Shown here: positions 45,901 through 54,285 of the stretch, in pieces
How the letters are laid out: the number at the start of each line of letters is the position of its first letter
How positions within the stretch are numbered: the first letter of the stretch is position 1
Assembly (NCBI RefSeq): GCF_013114835.1
Contig: NZ_JAAVLW010000003.1
Span: 248,001 to 312,000, forward strand
Direction of reading: 5' to 3'
Source of the DNA: Bradyrhizobium archetypum
Lineage (GTDB): Bacteria; Pseudomonadota; Alphaproteobacteria; Rhizobiales; Xanthobacteraceae
Length of the DNA: 64,000 bases
The notes under the pieces: model-generated
Databases searched by the model: none
The model's input: the letters and a program-made list of their open reading frames with translations, nothing else
Told to the model about the DNA's origin: nothing
Position numbers and translations under genes: made by a program

Positions 45901-45986
45901 CCCTTGCCAGGTTGTTTGGCGGCGGCCTTGGCTGGAACTTTGGCGGGAGCGGGTTTGGCGGCGGCTTTGGGGGCTGTTTTCGGCAT
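42936..45986 (-). CDS. polA: DNA polymerase I, proofreading site apparently inactivated
   Basis: A 1016-residue repair polymerase. An Ala/Lys/Pro-rich leader (1-28) precedes the 5' nuclease (about 30-330), a 3'-5' exonuclease-like domain (about 410-620) and the polymerase (about 640-1016) with DYSQIELRLLAEI, RRRAKAINFGIIYG and LLQVHDELIFEV, all intact. In the exonuclease domain, the catalytic residues are replaced: motif I is D430-A-K432 where DxE is expected, motif II is D505...S509 in place of N...D, and motif III is Y581...S585 in place of Y...D. It therefore very probably lacks proofreading. The ATG at 45986 has a weak ribosome binding site. Confidence 0.97.
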   Translation of the reverse strand: MPKTAPKAAAKPAPAKVPAKAAAKQPGKGDHVFLVDGSSYIFRAYHALPPLNRKSDGLQVNAVLGFCNMLWKLLREMPEDNRPTHLAIVFDKSEITFRNKLYPDYKAHRPPAPDDLIPQFALIREAVRAFDLPCLEQVGYEADDLIATYVRIACERGATATIVSSDKDLMQLVTDCVTMYDTMKDRRLGVAEVIEKFGVPPEKVVEVQALAGDSTDNVPGVPGIGVKTAAQLITEYGDLESLLSRAGEIKQPKRREALIENAEKARISRQLVLLDDKVDLEVPLDDLAVHEPDARKLIAFLKAMEFSTLTRRVAEYSQVDPADIEPDAGNKSGASVFAVPPSGKKPEGYEGTTLDGPPAGKPATAPGKTGGDKQDKAASHKGTPISLAAIRAEAARKLPVDRTKYQTIRTFDELRAWVARAYDAGTFAIDAKASSDDPMQADICGIALALAPNDACYIPLAHKQSGGGAGLFDAGLAPDQITVAEALAALQPLLESPGILKIGFDIKFSAVMLAQHGITLCNVDDAQLMSYALDAGRNSHALASLAERWFGHAVIAESELIGNGKGKLTFDQVAIDKATAYSAESADVILRLHRALKPRLAAEHMTTVYETLERPLVTVLARMERRGISIDRQVLSRLSGDFAQTAARVEAELQEIAGEPINVGSPKQIGDILFGKMGIPGGTKTKTGAWSTSAQILDELAEQGHEFPKKILEWRQVSKLKSTYTDALPNYVHPQTHRVHTTYALAATTTGRLSSNEPNLQNIPVRTEDGRKIRRAFVSTPGHKLVSADYSQIELRLLAEIADIPVLKQAFRDGLDIHAMTASEMFGVPIKDMPGEVRRRAKAINFGIIYGISAFGLANQLGIAREEASAYIKKYFERFPGIRAYMDETRDFCRSNGYVTTLFGRKCHYPDIKASNASIRSFNERAAINARLQGTAADIIRRAMVRMEDALAEKQLSAQMLLQVHDELIFEVPDEEVAATLPVVQRVMQDAPFPAVVLSVPLQVDARAANNWDEAH

Positions 45987-46091
45987 GGCCGAAATTTAGG
46001 GATTTTTGCGCGGAATGACAGCCTTGGGAGGGAGGCGACCACAGATTCTCTCGTCATGGCCGGGCTTGAGGGCTTTGCCGTGACCGCGAAC

Positions 46092-47144
46092 CTACTCCGC
46101 CGGCTGCAGCGCGGGCGCAGCCTTTTTCGGCGCGATCCAGAAGGCAGTGGGGCGCTCGAACAGGAAATCGGCGCGGACCAACAGCGCCAGCCGCCAAATC
46201 AAAATCGCTCCCGCGATGCCCGTCACTGTCACGATCAGGGAGATCACCCCGATATCGGCGATCAGGCCGGTCTTCAAGAGCAGCGTTCGCGTCACCGCCA
46301 TCGGCAGGAAGAACGCGAGATAGATGACGATGGAATGCTCGCCGCAATAGCGCAGAAAATTCAGCCATTGCATGCGCGCCAGCAGCGTGCCCATCACGAT
46401 GATGGCACCGGCGCCGGCGAAGCCGAGCGCCAGTGAGACCAGCGGCCAATGGCTGTAGCCGGCCGTGACGAGGCCGCCGTTGACGAGCGCCCACAGCGCC
46501 AGCCCGATGAGCGCCAGCGCAGGCTTTTCACGTGAACAGTCTGACAGCGCGAACACGTAGGAAGCAAACAGATAGCCGGAATAAAAATAGACGAAGCGCG
46601 CGCAGAATTCGTCGATCACCGTCCAGTGGGTCTCCACATGCGCCATCTCCAGCGCGGCGGCGACAATCCAGATCGCAAGTGGCGCGATGCCGCGTGACAG
46701 TTTTGTGACGACAAAGAACACCGGCAGCAAATAAATGAACCACAGCGTGCCGAACGGCTCGATGAAGGATTCCAGATAGAGCTGGCCAACATGGCGCCAG
46801 CCGTTTTCGGCGGCGAAGCCGGGCGCCTTGAAGCCGAACTGGATCGTCATCCAGAGGACGTAAAAATATGCGAAGTGCATGACCTTGCGGTCGAGATAGG
46901 TGCGCCAGTCGCGGTCGATCACGACGCTGAGAAAAAGGCCTGAAATCAGGAAGAAATCCGGCATCCGGAACGGCTGCGCGAACATGACGAATGCATGCAT
47001 GAAACCGGTGTCGCCGGCCGCCTTTTCCACGCCGAGCACTGAATGCATCATCACCACCATGACGATGCAGATGCCCTTGGCGTAGTCCACCCAGTCGATG
47101 CGGGTGGAACGGTCAGGTCCGGCGGATGTGCCGTTTGAAGTCAT
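46092..47144 (-). CDS. acyltransferase family membrane protein (Acyl_transf_3/OafA-like)
   Basis: A 350-residue protein with about 10 helices. RIDWVDYAKGICIVMVVMMH at the N-terminus (with the key His), FFLISGLFLSVVIDRDW, and HSIVIYLAFFLPM near the C-terminus are hallmarks of membrane acyltransferases that modify polysaccharides or other cell-surface glycans. The start at 47144 (MTSNGTSAGPDR) follows AAGGGACA; an upstream ATG at 47222 is possible. It is divergent from ugd, suggesting exopolysaccharide-linked function, which is inference. Confidence 0.92.
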   Translation of the reverse strand: MTSNGTSAGPDRSTRIDWVDYAKGICIVMVVMMHSVLGVEKAAGDTGFMHAFVMFAQPFRMPDFFLISGLFLSVVIDRDWRTYLDRKVMHFAYFYVLWMTIQFGFKAPGFAAENGWRHVGQLYLESFIEPFGTLWFIYLLPVFFVVTKLSRGIAPLAIWIVAAALEMAHVETHWTVIDEFCARFVYFYSGYLFASYVFALSDCSREKPALALIGLALWALVNGGLVTAGYSHWPLVSLALGFAGAGAIIVMGTLLARMQWLNFLRYCGEHSIVIYLAFFLPMAVTRTLLLKTGLIADIGVISLIVTVTGIAGAILIWRLALLVRADFLFERPTAFWIAPKKAAPALQPAE

Positions 47145-47325
47145 CGGTGTCCCTTTTCGGCGCGAGGTGGCCGCATCTTCGGCCCGATCTGTTGCTTTCT
47201 TCTTTATCGATACAAATGGCATGCCGGGGCGGGGCCGCTTTTTCCGGTTTCCTCTTTGGTGAAAAATGCTCTAAGACGCCGACGAATTCGGGGTTGGCGT
47301 TAACCATTAGGGATGGGTCGTTTCA

Positions 47326-48642
47326 ATGCGAATTGCCATGATTGGCACGGGCTATGTGGGGCTGGTATCCGGCGCCTGCTTTGCCGATTTCGGTCACCAC
47401 GTCACCTGCGTGGACAAGGATGCTGGCAAGATCGAAGCCCTGCGCCGCGGCGAGATCCCGATCTTCGAGCCCGGGCTCGACGCGCTGGTGGCGTCCAACG
47501 TCAAGGCCAGGCGGCTGGATTTCACTACGGATCTGACCGGGCCGGTCGCGGACGCCGATGCCGTGTTCATCGCGGTCGGTACGCCGTCGCGTCGCGGCGA
47601 TGGCCACGCCGATCTCACTTACGTCTACAGCGCGGCGCGCGAGATCGCAGCGGCGCTCTCGGGCTTCACGGTGGTGGTGACGAAATCGACCGTGCCGGTC
47701 GGCACCGGCGACGAGGTCGAACGGCTGATCCGCGAAGCCAATCCATCGGCGGATGTGGTGGTCGCCTCCAATCCGGAATTTTTGCGCGAGGGCGCCGCGA
47801 TCCGCGACTTCAAATTCCCCGACCGTATCGTGGTCGGCACCGATGACGAACGCGGGCGCAAGGTGCTTGGTGAAGTCTACCGGCCGCTGTCACTCAACCA
47901 GGCGCCACTGATGTACACCGCGCGGCGCACGGCTGAATTGATCAAATACGCGGCGAACGCGTTCCTCGCCACCAAGATCACCTTCATCAACGAAATTGCC
48001 GATCTTTCGGAAAAGGTCGGCGCCGACGTCCAGCAGGTCGCGCGCGGCATCGGCCTCGACAACCGCATCGGATCGAAGTTTCTGCACGCCGGTCCGGGCT
48101 TCGGCGGCTCCTGCTTTCCGAAGGATACCCGCGCGCTGGTCAAGATCGCGCAGGACCACGACGTGCAACTGCGCATCGTCGAGGCCGTGCTCGGCGTCAA
48201 CGACAACCGCAAGCGGGCGATGGCACGCAAGGTGTCGAATGCCGCCGGCAACCTGCGCGGCAAGACGGTCGCGGTGCTCGGCCTCACCTTCAAGCCCGAC
48301 ACCGACGACATGCGTGAGGCGCCGTCGATCCCGCTGGTGACGGGTCTCCTCGACATGGGCGCCAAGGTGCGCGCGCACGATCCGGTCGGCATGGAGCAGG
48401 CGAAGAAGGAATTGCCCGACATCGAATATTGCGACGACCCCTATGAGTGCGTGAAGGGCGCGGACGCCATGGTGATCGTCACCGAATGGGTGCAGTTTCG
48501 CGCGCTCGACCTCGATCGGATCAAGGGCGCCATGGCCCAGCCCGTTGTCGTGGATCTGCGCAATATCTATCGCGCCGATGACATGGCGGCCCATGGCTTC
48601 ATTTACGAGAGCGTTGGGCGACGGGGCGAGGCTCGGAAGTAG
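47326..48642 (+). CDS. ugd: UDP-glucose 6-dehydrogenase
   Basis: Makes UDP-glucuronate from UDP-glucose, a precursor of exopolysaccharide. 438 residues. NAD-binding motif is IGTGYVGLVSGACFADFGH, catalytic Cys in PGFGGSCFPKDTRAL, and the C-terminal domain contains GLTFKPDTDDMREAPS. AGGGATGGG precedes the ATG. pgm at 52106 supplies its precursor pathway. Confidence 0.97.
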   Translation: MRIAMIGTGYVGLVSGACFADFGHHVTCVDKDAGKIEALRRGEIPIFEPGLDALVASNVKARRLDFTTDLTGPVADADAVFIAVGTPSRRGDGHADLTYVYSAAREIAAALSGFTVVVTKSTVPVGTGDEVERLIREANPSADVVVASNPEFLREGAAIRDFKFPDRIVVGTDDERGRKVLGEVYRPLSLNQAPLMYTARRTAELIKYAANAFLATKITFINEIADLSEKVGADVQQVARGIGLDNRIGSKFLHAGPGFGGSCFPKDTRALVKIAQDHDVQLRIVEAVLGVNDNRKRAMARKVSNAAGNLRGKTVAVLGLTFKPDTDDMREAPSIPLVTGLLDMGAKVRAHDPVGMEQAKKELPDIEYCDDPYECVKGADAMVIVTEWVQFRALDLDRIKGAMAQPVVVDLRNIYRADDMAAHGFIYESVGRRGEARK

Positions 48643-48654
48643 CCGCAAGCACGT

Positions 48655-48752
48655 TGTCATACCCCGCGCAGGCGGGGTATCCAGTACTCGCGCTCCTCGT
48701 TTACTGGATCATCCGCTCCAGTGCGCCATTGCGTGCAAGGCGGGTGATGACG
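48655..48752. repeat. palindromic intergenic repeat (GTCATACCCCGCG type)
   Basis: TTGTCATACCCCGCGCAGGC begins a small stem (ACCCCGC/GCGGGGT) and runs on to GGCGGGTGATGACG on the right. It separates ugd from hrpB and ends 12 bases before the hrpB start. Same family as 42226-42260. Confidence 0.75.
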
Positions 48753-48763
48753 GATCAGAGATA

Positions 48764-51241
48764 TTGCCCCGAAGCTTCGACACGCCTCTTCCGATCGACG
48801 CGGTGCTCGATGAGCTCGACCGCACGCTGGCGGCCAACAACACCGCGGTGCTGGTGGCGCCGCCCGGCGCCGGCAAGACCACGCGGATGCCGCTGGCGCT
48901 GCTCGATGCGCCCTGGCTGAAGGGCAGGAAGGTCATCGTGCTGGAGCCGCGGCGGATCGCGGCGCGCGCCAGCGCCGAGCGAATGGCGCGGACGCTCGGC
49001 GAGCGGGCAGGGGAGACCGTCGGTTACCGCGTCCGTTTCGGCTCGAAGATTTCGCGCGCGACTAGGGTCGAGGTGGTCACCGAGGGAATCTTCTCGCGAC
49101 AGATTCTCGACGATCCTGAACTGTCCGGCGTCGGCGCCGTGCTGTTCGACGAGTTTCACGAGCGCTCGCTCGATGCCGATCTGGGCCTCGCGCTCGCCCG
49201 CGACGCGCAGACCGGTTTGCGCGAGGATCTTCGTATCCTCGTGATGTCGGCAACGCTCGATGGCGCGCGAGTCGGCAAGCTGCTCGGCAACGCGCCGGTC
49301 GTTGCCAGCGAGGGCCGCGCCTTTCCGGTCGAGACGCGCTATCTCGGCCGCAAGGCGGATTCGTCGATCGAGCGGCAGATGGCGGATGCGATCGTAACAG
49401 CGCTGCGCGCCGATCCGGGCTCGGTGCTGGCGTTTCTGCCGGGCGCCGCCGAAATCCGCCGCACGCAGAATTTTCTCAGCGAGCGGATACATGATCCGGC
49501 CGTCGAGATCGTGCCGCTGTTCGGCGCGCTCGACGCTTCGGTGCAGGATCGCGCCATTGCGCCGGCACCGACGGGCCAACGCAAGGTCGTGCTGGCGACC
49601 TCGATCGCCGAGACCTCGCTCACCATCGAGGGCGTACGCATCGTCGTCGATTCCGGCCTGGCGCGGGTGCCGCGCTATGAGCCCGATATCGGCCTGACGC
49701 GGCTGGAGACCGTGCGCGCCTCGCGTGCCGCCGTCGACCAGCGCCGCGGCCGCGCCGGCCGCACCGAGCCCGGCGTGTGCTACCGGCTGTGGGACGAGCC
49801 GCAGACCGCATCGCTTGCGGCTTACACCCAGCCGGAAATTCTCTCGGCCGACCTCTCCTCGCTGGTGCTCGACCTCGCGCAATGGGGCGTGCGCGATCCG
49901 GCGACGCTGGCGTTTCTCGATCCGCCGCCCGCGCCCGCGCTGAAGGAGGCCACCAGCCTTCTGCACGAACTCGGCGCGCTCGATCCGGATGGCCGCATTA
50001 CCGCGGAGGGAAAAAGTCTGCGCGCGCTGGCGCTGCCGCCACGGCTGGCGCGCATGATCGTGGATTCGCACCGGCTGGGGGCGGGCGAAGAGGCCGCCGA
50101 AATCGCCGCGATCCTTACCGAACGCGGCCTCGGCGGCGACAGCGTCGATCTCGATGTCAGGCTCGATCAATTCCGCCGCGACCGCTCGCCGCGCGCTATG
50201 AGCGCCCGCAGTCTGGCGCAGCGTTGGGCCCAGCAGGTAGAGGCGACGGAAGGGCGGCCTGCCGAGGATACTTCGCCCTCCACCGGGATGATGCTCGCAC
50301 TCGCCTTTCCCGACCGCGTCGCGCGCAACCGCGGTAATGGCAGTTTCGTGCTGGCGAACGGCCGCGGCGCTGCCGTCGAACAAACTTCGTCGCTGGCGCG
50401 CACGCCCTACATCGCCGTCGGCGAACTGACCGGCATCGCCGCGCAGGGACGCATCCTGCTTGCCGCGCCGATCGCGCAAGCCGATATCGAAACGCGCTTC
50501 GCCGATCAGATCGAGGACACCGAGGAGATTTCGTTCGATCGCAGCGCGATGGCCCTACGGGCGCGCCGCAAGCGGACGCTGCATGCGATCACGCTGTCGG
50601 AAGCGCCGGTCGCGCTGTCGCCCTCGGCAGAGACTGCACGCATCTTCGCCGCCGGCCTGGTTGCGGTCGGGCTCGACAAGCTGCCATGGTCGAAATCCCT
50701 GAAGCAATGGCGCGACCGCGTGATGTTCCTGCGCAAGGCGGAAGGCGATAGCTGGCCCGATCTGTCGGATGCCGCGCTCGCTACTGAGGCCGAGAACTGG
50801 CTGGTGCCCGCGCTCTACGACAAGACCTCGCTGAAGGAGTTTTCGCCAGGCAATCTCTCCGAAGCGCTGATGGCAATGCTGCCGTGGGAATTGCGCGCGC
50901 GGCTCGAGCGCGAAGCGCCGACGCATTTTGAAGCGCCGACCGGCACCATGTTGGCGATCGACTACGAGGCCGAGCAGGGCCCGACCATTGCGGTGCGCCT
51001 GCAGGAACTGTTCGGGCTCAACACCCATCCCTCGATTGCGAAGGGCGCGGTACCGCTGGTGCTGGAGCTGCTATCTCCGGCGCAGCGTCCGGTGCAGGTG
51101 ACGCGCGACCTTCCAGGTTTCTGGCGCGGCAGCTATGCGGCCGTGCGCTCCGACCTGCGCGGCCGCTACCCCCGCCACCCCTGGCCGGAGGATCCGGCCG
51201 CCGCGCAGCCGACGCGAAGGGTTAAGCCACGCGGGACATGA
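48764..51241 (+). CDS. hrpB: ATP-dependent helicase HrpB (DEAH-type)
   Basis: An 825-residue superfamily 2 RNA helicase-like protein. Walker A is APPGAGKTTRMP, motif II is DEFHERSLDAD, motif III is VMSATLDG, motif V/VI region is TSIAETSLTIEGVRIVVD and QRRGRAGRTEPGVCYRLW. The C-terminal HrpB domain runs to ARPTRRVK-like sequence (PRHPWPEDPAA). The TTG at 48764 matches the family start (PRSFDTPLPIDAVLDEL); the frame is open further left, but that part lies in repeat DNA and the ugd gene. The natural role of HrpB is not known. Confidence 0.93.
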   Translation: MPRSFDTPLPIDAVLDELDRTLAANNTAVLVAPPGAGKTTRMPLALLDAPWLKGRKVIVLEPRRIAARASAERMARTLGERAGETVGYRVRFGSKISRATRVEVVTEGIFSRQILDDPELSGVGAVLFDEFHERSLDADLGLALARDAQTGLREDLRILVMSATLDGARVGKLLGNAPVVASEGRAFPVETRYLGRKADSSIERQMADAIVTALRADPGSVLAFLPGAAEIRRTQNFLSERIHDPAVEIVPLFGALDASVQDRAIAPAPTGQRKVVLATSIAETSLTIEGVRIVVDSGLARVPRYEPDIGLTRLETVRASRAAVDQRRGRAGRTEPGVCYRLWDEPQTASLAAYTQPEILSADLSSLVLDLAQWGVRDPATLAFLDPPPAPALKEATSLLHELGALDPDGRITAEGKSLRALALPPRLARMIVDSHRLGAGEEAAEIAAILTERGLGGDSVDLDVRLDQFRRDRSPRAMSARSLAQRWAQQVEATEGRPAEDTSPSTGMMLALAFPDRVARNRGNGSFVLANGRGAAVEQTSSLARTPYIAVGELTGIAAQGRILLAAPIAQADIETRFADQIEDTEEISFDRSAMALRARRKRTLHAITLSEAPVALSPSAETARIFAAGLVAVGLDKLPWSKSLKQWRDRVMFLRKAEGDSWPDLSDAALATEAENWLVPALYDKTSLKEFSPGNLSEALMAMLPWELRARLEREAPTHFEAPTGTMLAIDYEAEQGPTIAVRLQELFGLNTHPSIAKGAVPLVLELLSPAQRPVQVTRDLPGFWRGSYAAVRSDLRGRYPRHPWPEDPAAAQPTRRVKPRGT

Positions 51242-51251
51242 GGCTTCAAGC

Positions 51252-51354
51252 TGTCATTGCCGGGCTTGACCCGGCAATCCATCGTTCTTGAGAAGAGGCT
51301 TTTTCCGAATATTGATGGGTACGCGAGTCAAGCCCGCATATGACGGCTTCGGCG
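51252..51354. repeat. palindromic intergenic repeat (TGTCATTGCCGGGCTTGAC type)
   Basis: TGTCATTGCCGGGCTTGACC on the left is mirrored imperfectly by GAGTCAAGCCCGCATATGACG on the right, around a short middle. It lies between hrpB and the aspartic protease. Confidence 0.7.
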
Positions 51355-51466
51355 TTAACGCTTCGCTCATCCTTTTCATCAAAATGGCAGGCCCGGCCAT
51401 CGCCGTTAGTCGCGGTTTCGCGGCTGACGTGGTGATATCGGCGGGCTGGCAATCGAGTGTGGCGTA

Positions 51467-51982
51467 ATGCGTAACCTGATGATCCTTGCCGCCGTTCTGG
51501 TCGGGCTCGGCACCTACATGGCGCAGATGGCGGACAAGATGTCGCCGGCCCCGGCATCCGCCAACGCATCGCCGAAACTGGCTCCCGCGCAAACGGTCGC
51601 GCAAGCCTCCGGCCGCAGCATCGACATTCCCCGCGACGCCCGCGGCCATTTCCAGACCGACGGCCGCATCGACGGGCAGCGCATCAACTTCATGGTCGAT
51701 ACCGGCGCCTCGCTGGTCGCGCTGAACGAGAAGTCCGCGGCGCGCTTCGGCCTGCGCCCTTCGCGCAGCGATTACAATGCGACCGTCTCCACCGCCAACG
51801 GCACCATCAGGGCTGCGCGGACCCGCCTTGCCATGATTGAGCTCGGCGGTCTCATAGTGCGCGACGTCGATGCCGTGGTGTTGCCCGACGAGGCGCTGTC
51901 GGAGAACCTGCTCGGCCTGTCGTTCCTGTCGAAGCTGAAGCGGTTCGAATATGCCAACGGCCGACTGGTGCTGGAACAGTAA
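51467..51982 (+). CDS. retropepsin-like aspartic protease family protein (TIGR02281 type)
   Basis: A 171-residue membrane-anchored protein: one N-terminal helix (LMILAAVLVGLGTYMAQMA), then a Pro/Ala-rich linker and a single retropepsin-like domain with FMVDTGASLVALNE (catalytic Asp) and LLGLSFLSKLKRFEYANG. One domain must dimerise to be active, as in retroviral protease. It is a conserved bacterial family and not a retroelement remnant. Substrate unknown. ATG at 51467 has only a weak ribosome binding site. Confidence 0.9.
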   Translation: MRNLMILAAVLVGLGTYMAQMADKMSPAPASANASPKLAPAQTVAQASGRSIDIPRDARGHFQTDGRIDGQRINFMVDTGASLVALNEKSAARFGLRPSRSDYNATVSTANGTIRAARTRLAMIELGGLIVRDVDAVVLPDEALSENLLGLSFLSKLKRFEYANGRLVLEQ

Positions 51983-52105
51983 GGTAAGGTTACCAGGCTA
52001 CCAAACCGCCGCAATTGACCGTCACAACGCGCCGGCCTGCCTATCGCCCGGCCTGCGCTTCCGCTATGGCTGCAGTTCCCTCTTAATCCACGACAAGGCC
52101 ATTCC

Positions 52106-53605
52106 ATGTTTCCGAAGCCCAAATCCGTGCTGGTTCCGAATACCTATGATTTCGAATCCGGGCCAATGGTGAAGGCAACCGGATTTCGCGAATATGACGC
52201 GCGCTGGCTGTTCGAGAAGGAGATCAATCTGATGGGCGTTCAGGCGCTGGGCATGGGGCTCGGCGCGCTGATCGCGGAGCTCGGCGTCAAACAAGAAATC
52301 GTGACCGGCCATGATTTCCGCGGCTATTCGGCTTCGATCAAATACGCGCTGATTTCCGGCCTGATGGCGGCCGGCTGCAAGGTGCACGATATCGGGCTGG
52401 CGGTGACGCCGATGGCCTACTTCGCGCAGTTCGATCTCGATGTGCCCTGCGTCGCCATGGTGACCGCCTCGCACAACGACAATGGCTGGACCGGCGTGAA
52501 GATGGGCGCCAATCGCCCGCTCACCTTCGGCCCCGACGAGATGACGCGGCTGAAGGAAATCGTGCTCAACGCCGATTTCAGGAACAGGGCCGGCGGCGCC
52601 TATCAATTTCATGAGAATTTCCCGGCGCGCTACATCGCCGATCTCACCGACCGCCCCAAGCTGAAGCGCAAGCTGAAAGTTGTCGCTGCCTGCGGCAACG
52701 GCACGGCCGGCGCGTTCGCGCCGCAGGTGCTGGAAGCAATCGGCTGCGAAGTCATTCCGCTCGATACCGAGCTCGACCACACCTTCCCGAAATACAATCC
52801 GAATCCGGAAGACATGGAGATGTTGCACGCGATCCGTGACGCCGTGCTCAAGCACAAGGCCGATGTCGGCCTGGGCTTCGACGGCGATGGTGACCGCTGC
52901 GGCGTGGTCGACAATACTGGCGAGGAGATCTTCGCCGACAAAGTCGGCGTGATGCTGGCGCGCGACATGTCGGCGATCCACAAGGACGCGCAGTTCGTGG
53001 TCGACGTGAAATCGACCGGGCTGTTCGTGACGGATCCGGTGCTGCAAAAGCAGGGCGCGAAGACCGCCTATTGGAAGACCGGCCATTCCTACATGAAGCG
53101 CCGCACCAACGAGATGGGGGCGCTGGCGGGTTTTGAGAAATCCGGCCACTTCTTCTTCAACAAGCCGTTCGGCCGCGGCTATGACGACGGCCTGGTCTCG
53201 GCGATTGCGATCTGCGAGATGCTCGATCACGCGTCCGACAGGTCGATGGCGGATCTCAAAAACGCGCTGCCGAAAACCTGGTCGTCGCCGACCATGTCGC
53301 CGCATTGCGCGGACGAGCTGAAATACCGTGTGGCGGATGCCGTGGTGAAGCACTTCGAAACGCTGCAGAAAAAGGGCGACACGGTCGCCGGCCAGAAGAT
53401 CCGCGATCTCGTCACCGTCAACGGCGTGCGTGTCACCGTCGAAGATGGAAGCTGGGGCCTGGTGCGGGCTTCATCGAACAAGCCGGAACTGGTGGTGGTG
53501 GTCGAAAGCCCGGTCTCCGAACAGCGTATGCGCGACATGTTCGAGGCGATGGACGGCGTGCTGCGCACGCATCCGGAAGTCGGCGAGTATAATCAGAAGA
53601 TTTGA
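52106..53605 (+). CDS. phosphomannomutase/phosphoglucomutase
   Basis: A 499-residue alpha-D-phosphohexomutase. The catalytic phosphoserine is in VTASHNDNGWTGVKMG, metal-binding in GFDGDGDRCGVVD, and the sugar loop is GALAGFEKSGHFFFNKPFG. It interconverts hexose 6- and 1-phosphates for nucleotide sugars and exopolysaccharide, in keeping with ugd nearby. Family members are called ManB, AlgC or NoeK; the preferred sugar cannot be told here. Confidence 0.94.
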   Translation: MFPKPKSVLVPNTYDFESGPMVKATGFREYDARWLFEKEINLMGVQALGMGLGALIAELGVKQEIVTGHDFRGYSASIKYALISGLMAAGCKVHDIGLAVTPMAYFAQFDLDVPCVAMVTASHNDNGWTGVKMGANRPLTFGPDEMTRLKEIVLNADFRNRAGGAYQFHENFPARYIADLTDRPKLKRKLKVVAACGNGTAGAFAPQVLEAIGCEVIPLDTELDHTFPKYNPNPEDMEMLHAIRDAVLKHKADVGLGFDGDGDRCGVVDNTGEEIFADKVGVMLARDMSAIHKDAQFVVDVKSTGLFVTDPVLQKQGAKTAYWKTGHSYMKRRTNEMGALAGFEKSGHFFFNKPFGRGYDDGLVSAIAICEMLDHASDRSMADLKNALPKTWSSPTMSPHCADELKYRVADAVVKHFETLQKKGDTVAGQKIRDLVTVNGVRVTVEDGSWGLVRASSNKPELVVVVESPVSEQRMRDMFEAMDGVLRTHPEVGEYNQKI

Positions 53606-53610
53606 GGCAG

Positions 53611-53692
53611 TGTCATTCCGGGATGGTGCGAAGCACCAGACCCGGAACCTCGAGATTCCGGGTTCGATGCTGCGCATCGCCCCGGAATGACC
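53611..53692. repeat. palindromic intergenic repeat (TGTCATTCCGGG type)
   Basis: TGTCATTCCGGGATGGTGCG at the left is mirrored by CGCATCGCCCCGGAATGACC at the right, with AACCTCGAGATTCCGGGTT forming an inner stem. It separates the convergent pgm and Lrp-type genes and may serve as a transcript end. Confidence 0.85.
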
Positions 53693-53716
53693 GCTTCATT
53701 GTCGCTAGATCGAGAC

Positions 53717-54217
53717 CTACGCCGCCGGCACCGGCAGCGCGGTCACCGACTTGATCTTCTCCATCGCAAAGCGCGAAGTGACGTTCTTCAGCGGTACGGC
53801 GCTGATCAGCTTTTTGTAGAACACGTCATAGCTCGCCATGTCGGCGACCACGACGCGCAGCATGTAATCGACGTCGCCGGCCATCCGGTAGAATTCCATG
53901 ACCTCGGGCATGGCGCTGACGGCGTCGGCAAACTTGCGCAGCCAGGCTTCCGAATGATCGGCGCTCTCGACCGACACGAACACGGAAATGCCGAGCCCGA
54001 TCTTGTTCTGGTCCACGAGCGCAACCCGGCGCAGGATCACGCCGTCAGCCTCCAGCCGCTGAATGCGCTTCCAGCACGGCGTCGACGACAATCCGACCCG
54101 GTCCCCGATCTCGGCGACCGACAGCGAGGCGTCCTCCTGCAGCACGGTCAGAATCTTGCGGTCGATGGCATCGAGGCGGCGACTGGCCTCGGGGAGCTGA
54201 ACAGCGAGCTCGGTCAT
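53717..54217 (-). CDS. Lrp/AsnC-family transcriptional regulator
   Basis: A 166-residue regulator. The N-terminal helix-turn-helix is DRKILTVLQEDASLSVAEIG then DRVGLSSTPCWKRIQRLEADG, typical of Lrp, followed by a RAM effector-binding domain (VSVESADHSEAWLRKFADAV, RMAGDVDYMLRVVVADM). It likely responds to an amino acid. The AT-rich upstream region holds an inverted repeat (54258-54274) that may be its own binding site. Confidence 0.95.
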   Translation of the reverse strand: MTELAVQLPEASRRLDAIDRKILTVLQEDASLSVAEIGDRVGLSSTPCWKRIQRLEADGVILRRVALVDQNKIGLGISVFVSVESADHSEAWLRKFADAVSAMPEVMEFYRMAGDVDYMLRVVVADMASYDVFYKKLISAVPLKNVTSRFAMEKIKSVTALPVPAA

Positions 54218-54257
54218 GAGAAGAATGTTCCATATGAAAGGTCTGATCCTCTCATAT

Positions 54258-54274
54258 ATAGAAAAATCTTCTAT
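54258..54274. promoter_or_regulatory. AT-rich palindrome upstream of the Lrp-type gene
   Basis: ATAGAA-aaatc-TTCTAT is a perfect 6-bp inverted repeat in an AT-rich stretch that is rare in this GC-rich window. Lrp/AsnC regulators often bind such sites to control their own gene. Confidence 0.45.
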
Positions 54275-54285
54275 GGCAAGCCCGC

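Noticed and set aside
48755..50479. Open frame of 574 codons opposite hrpB
   Set aside because: Antisense shadow; all helicase motifs read on the plus strand.
51467..51982. Retroviral-type protease as sign of a retroelement
   Set aside because: It has a membrane anchor, belongs to a conserved bacterial family, and has no reverse transcriptase or LTR around it.
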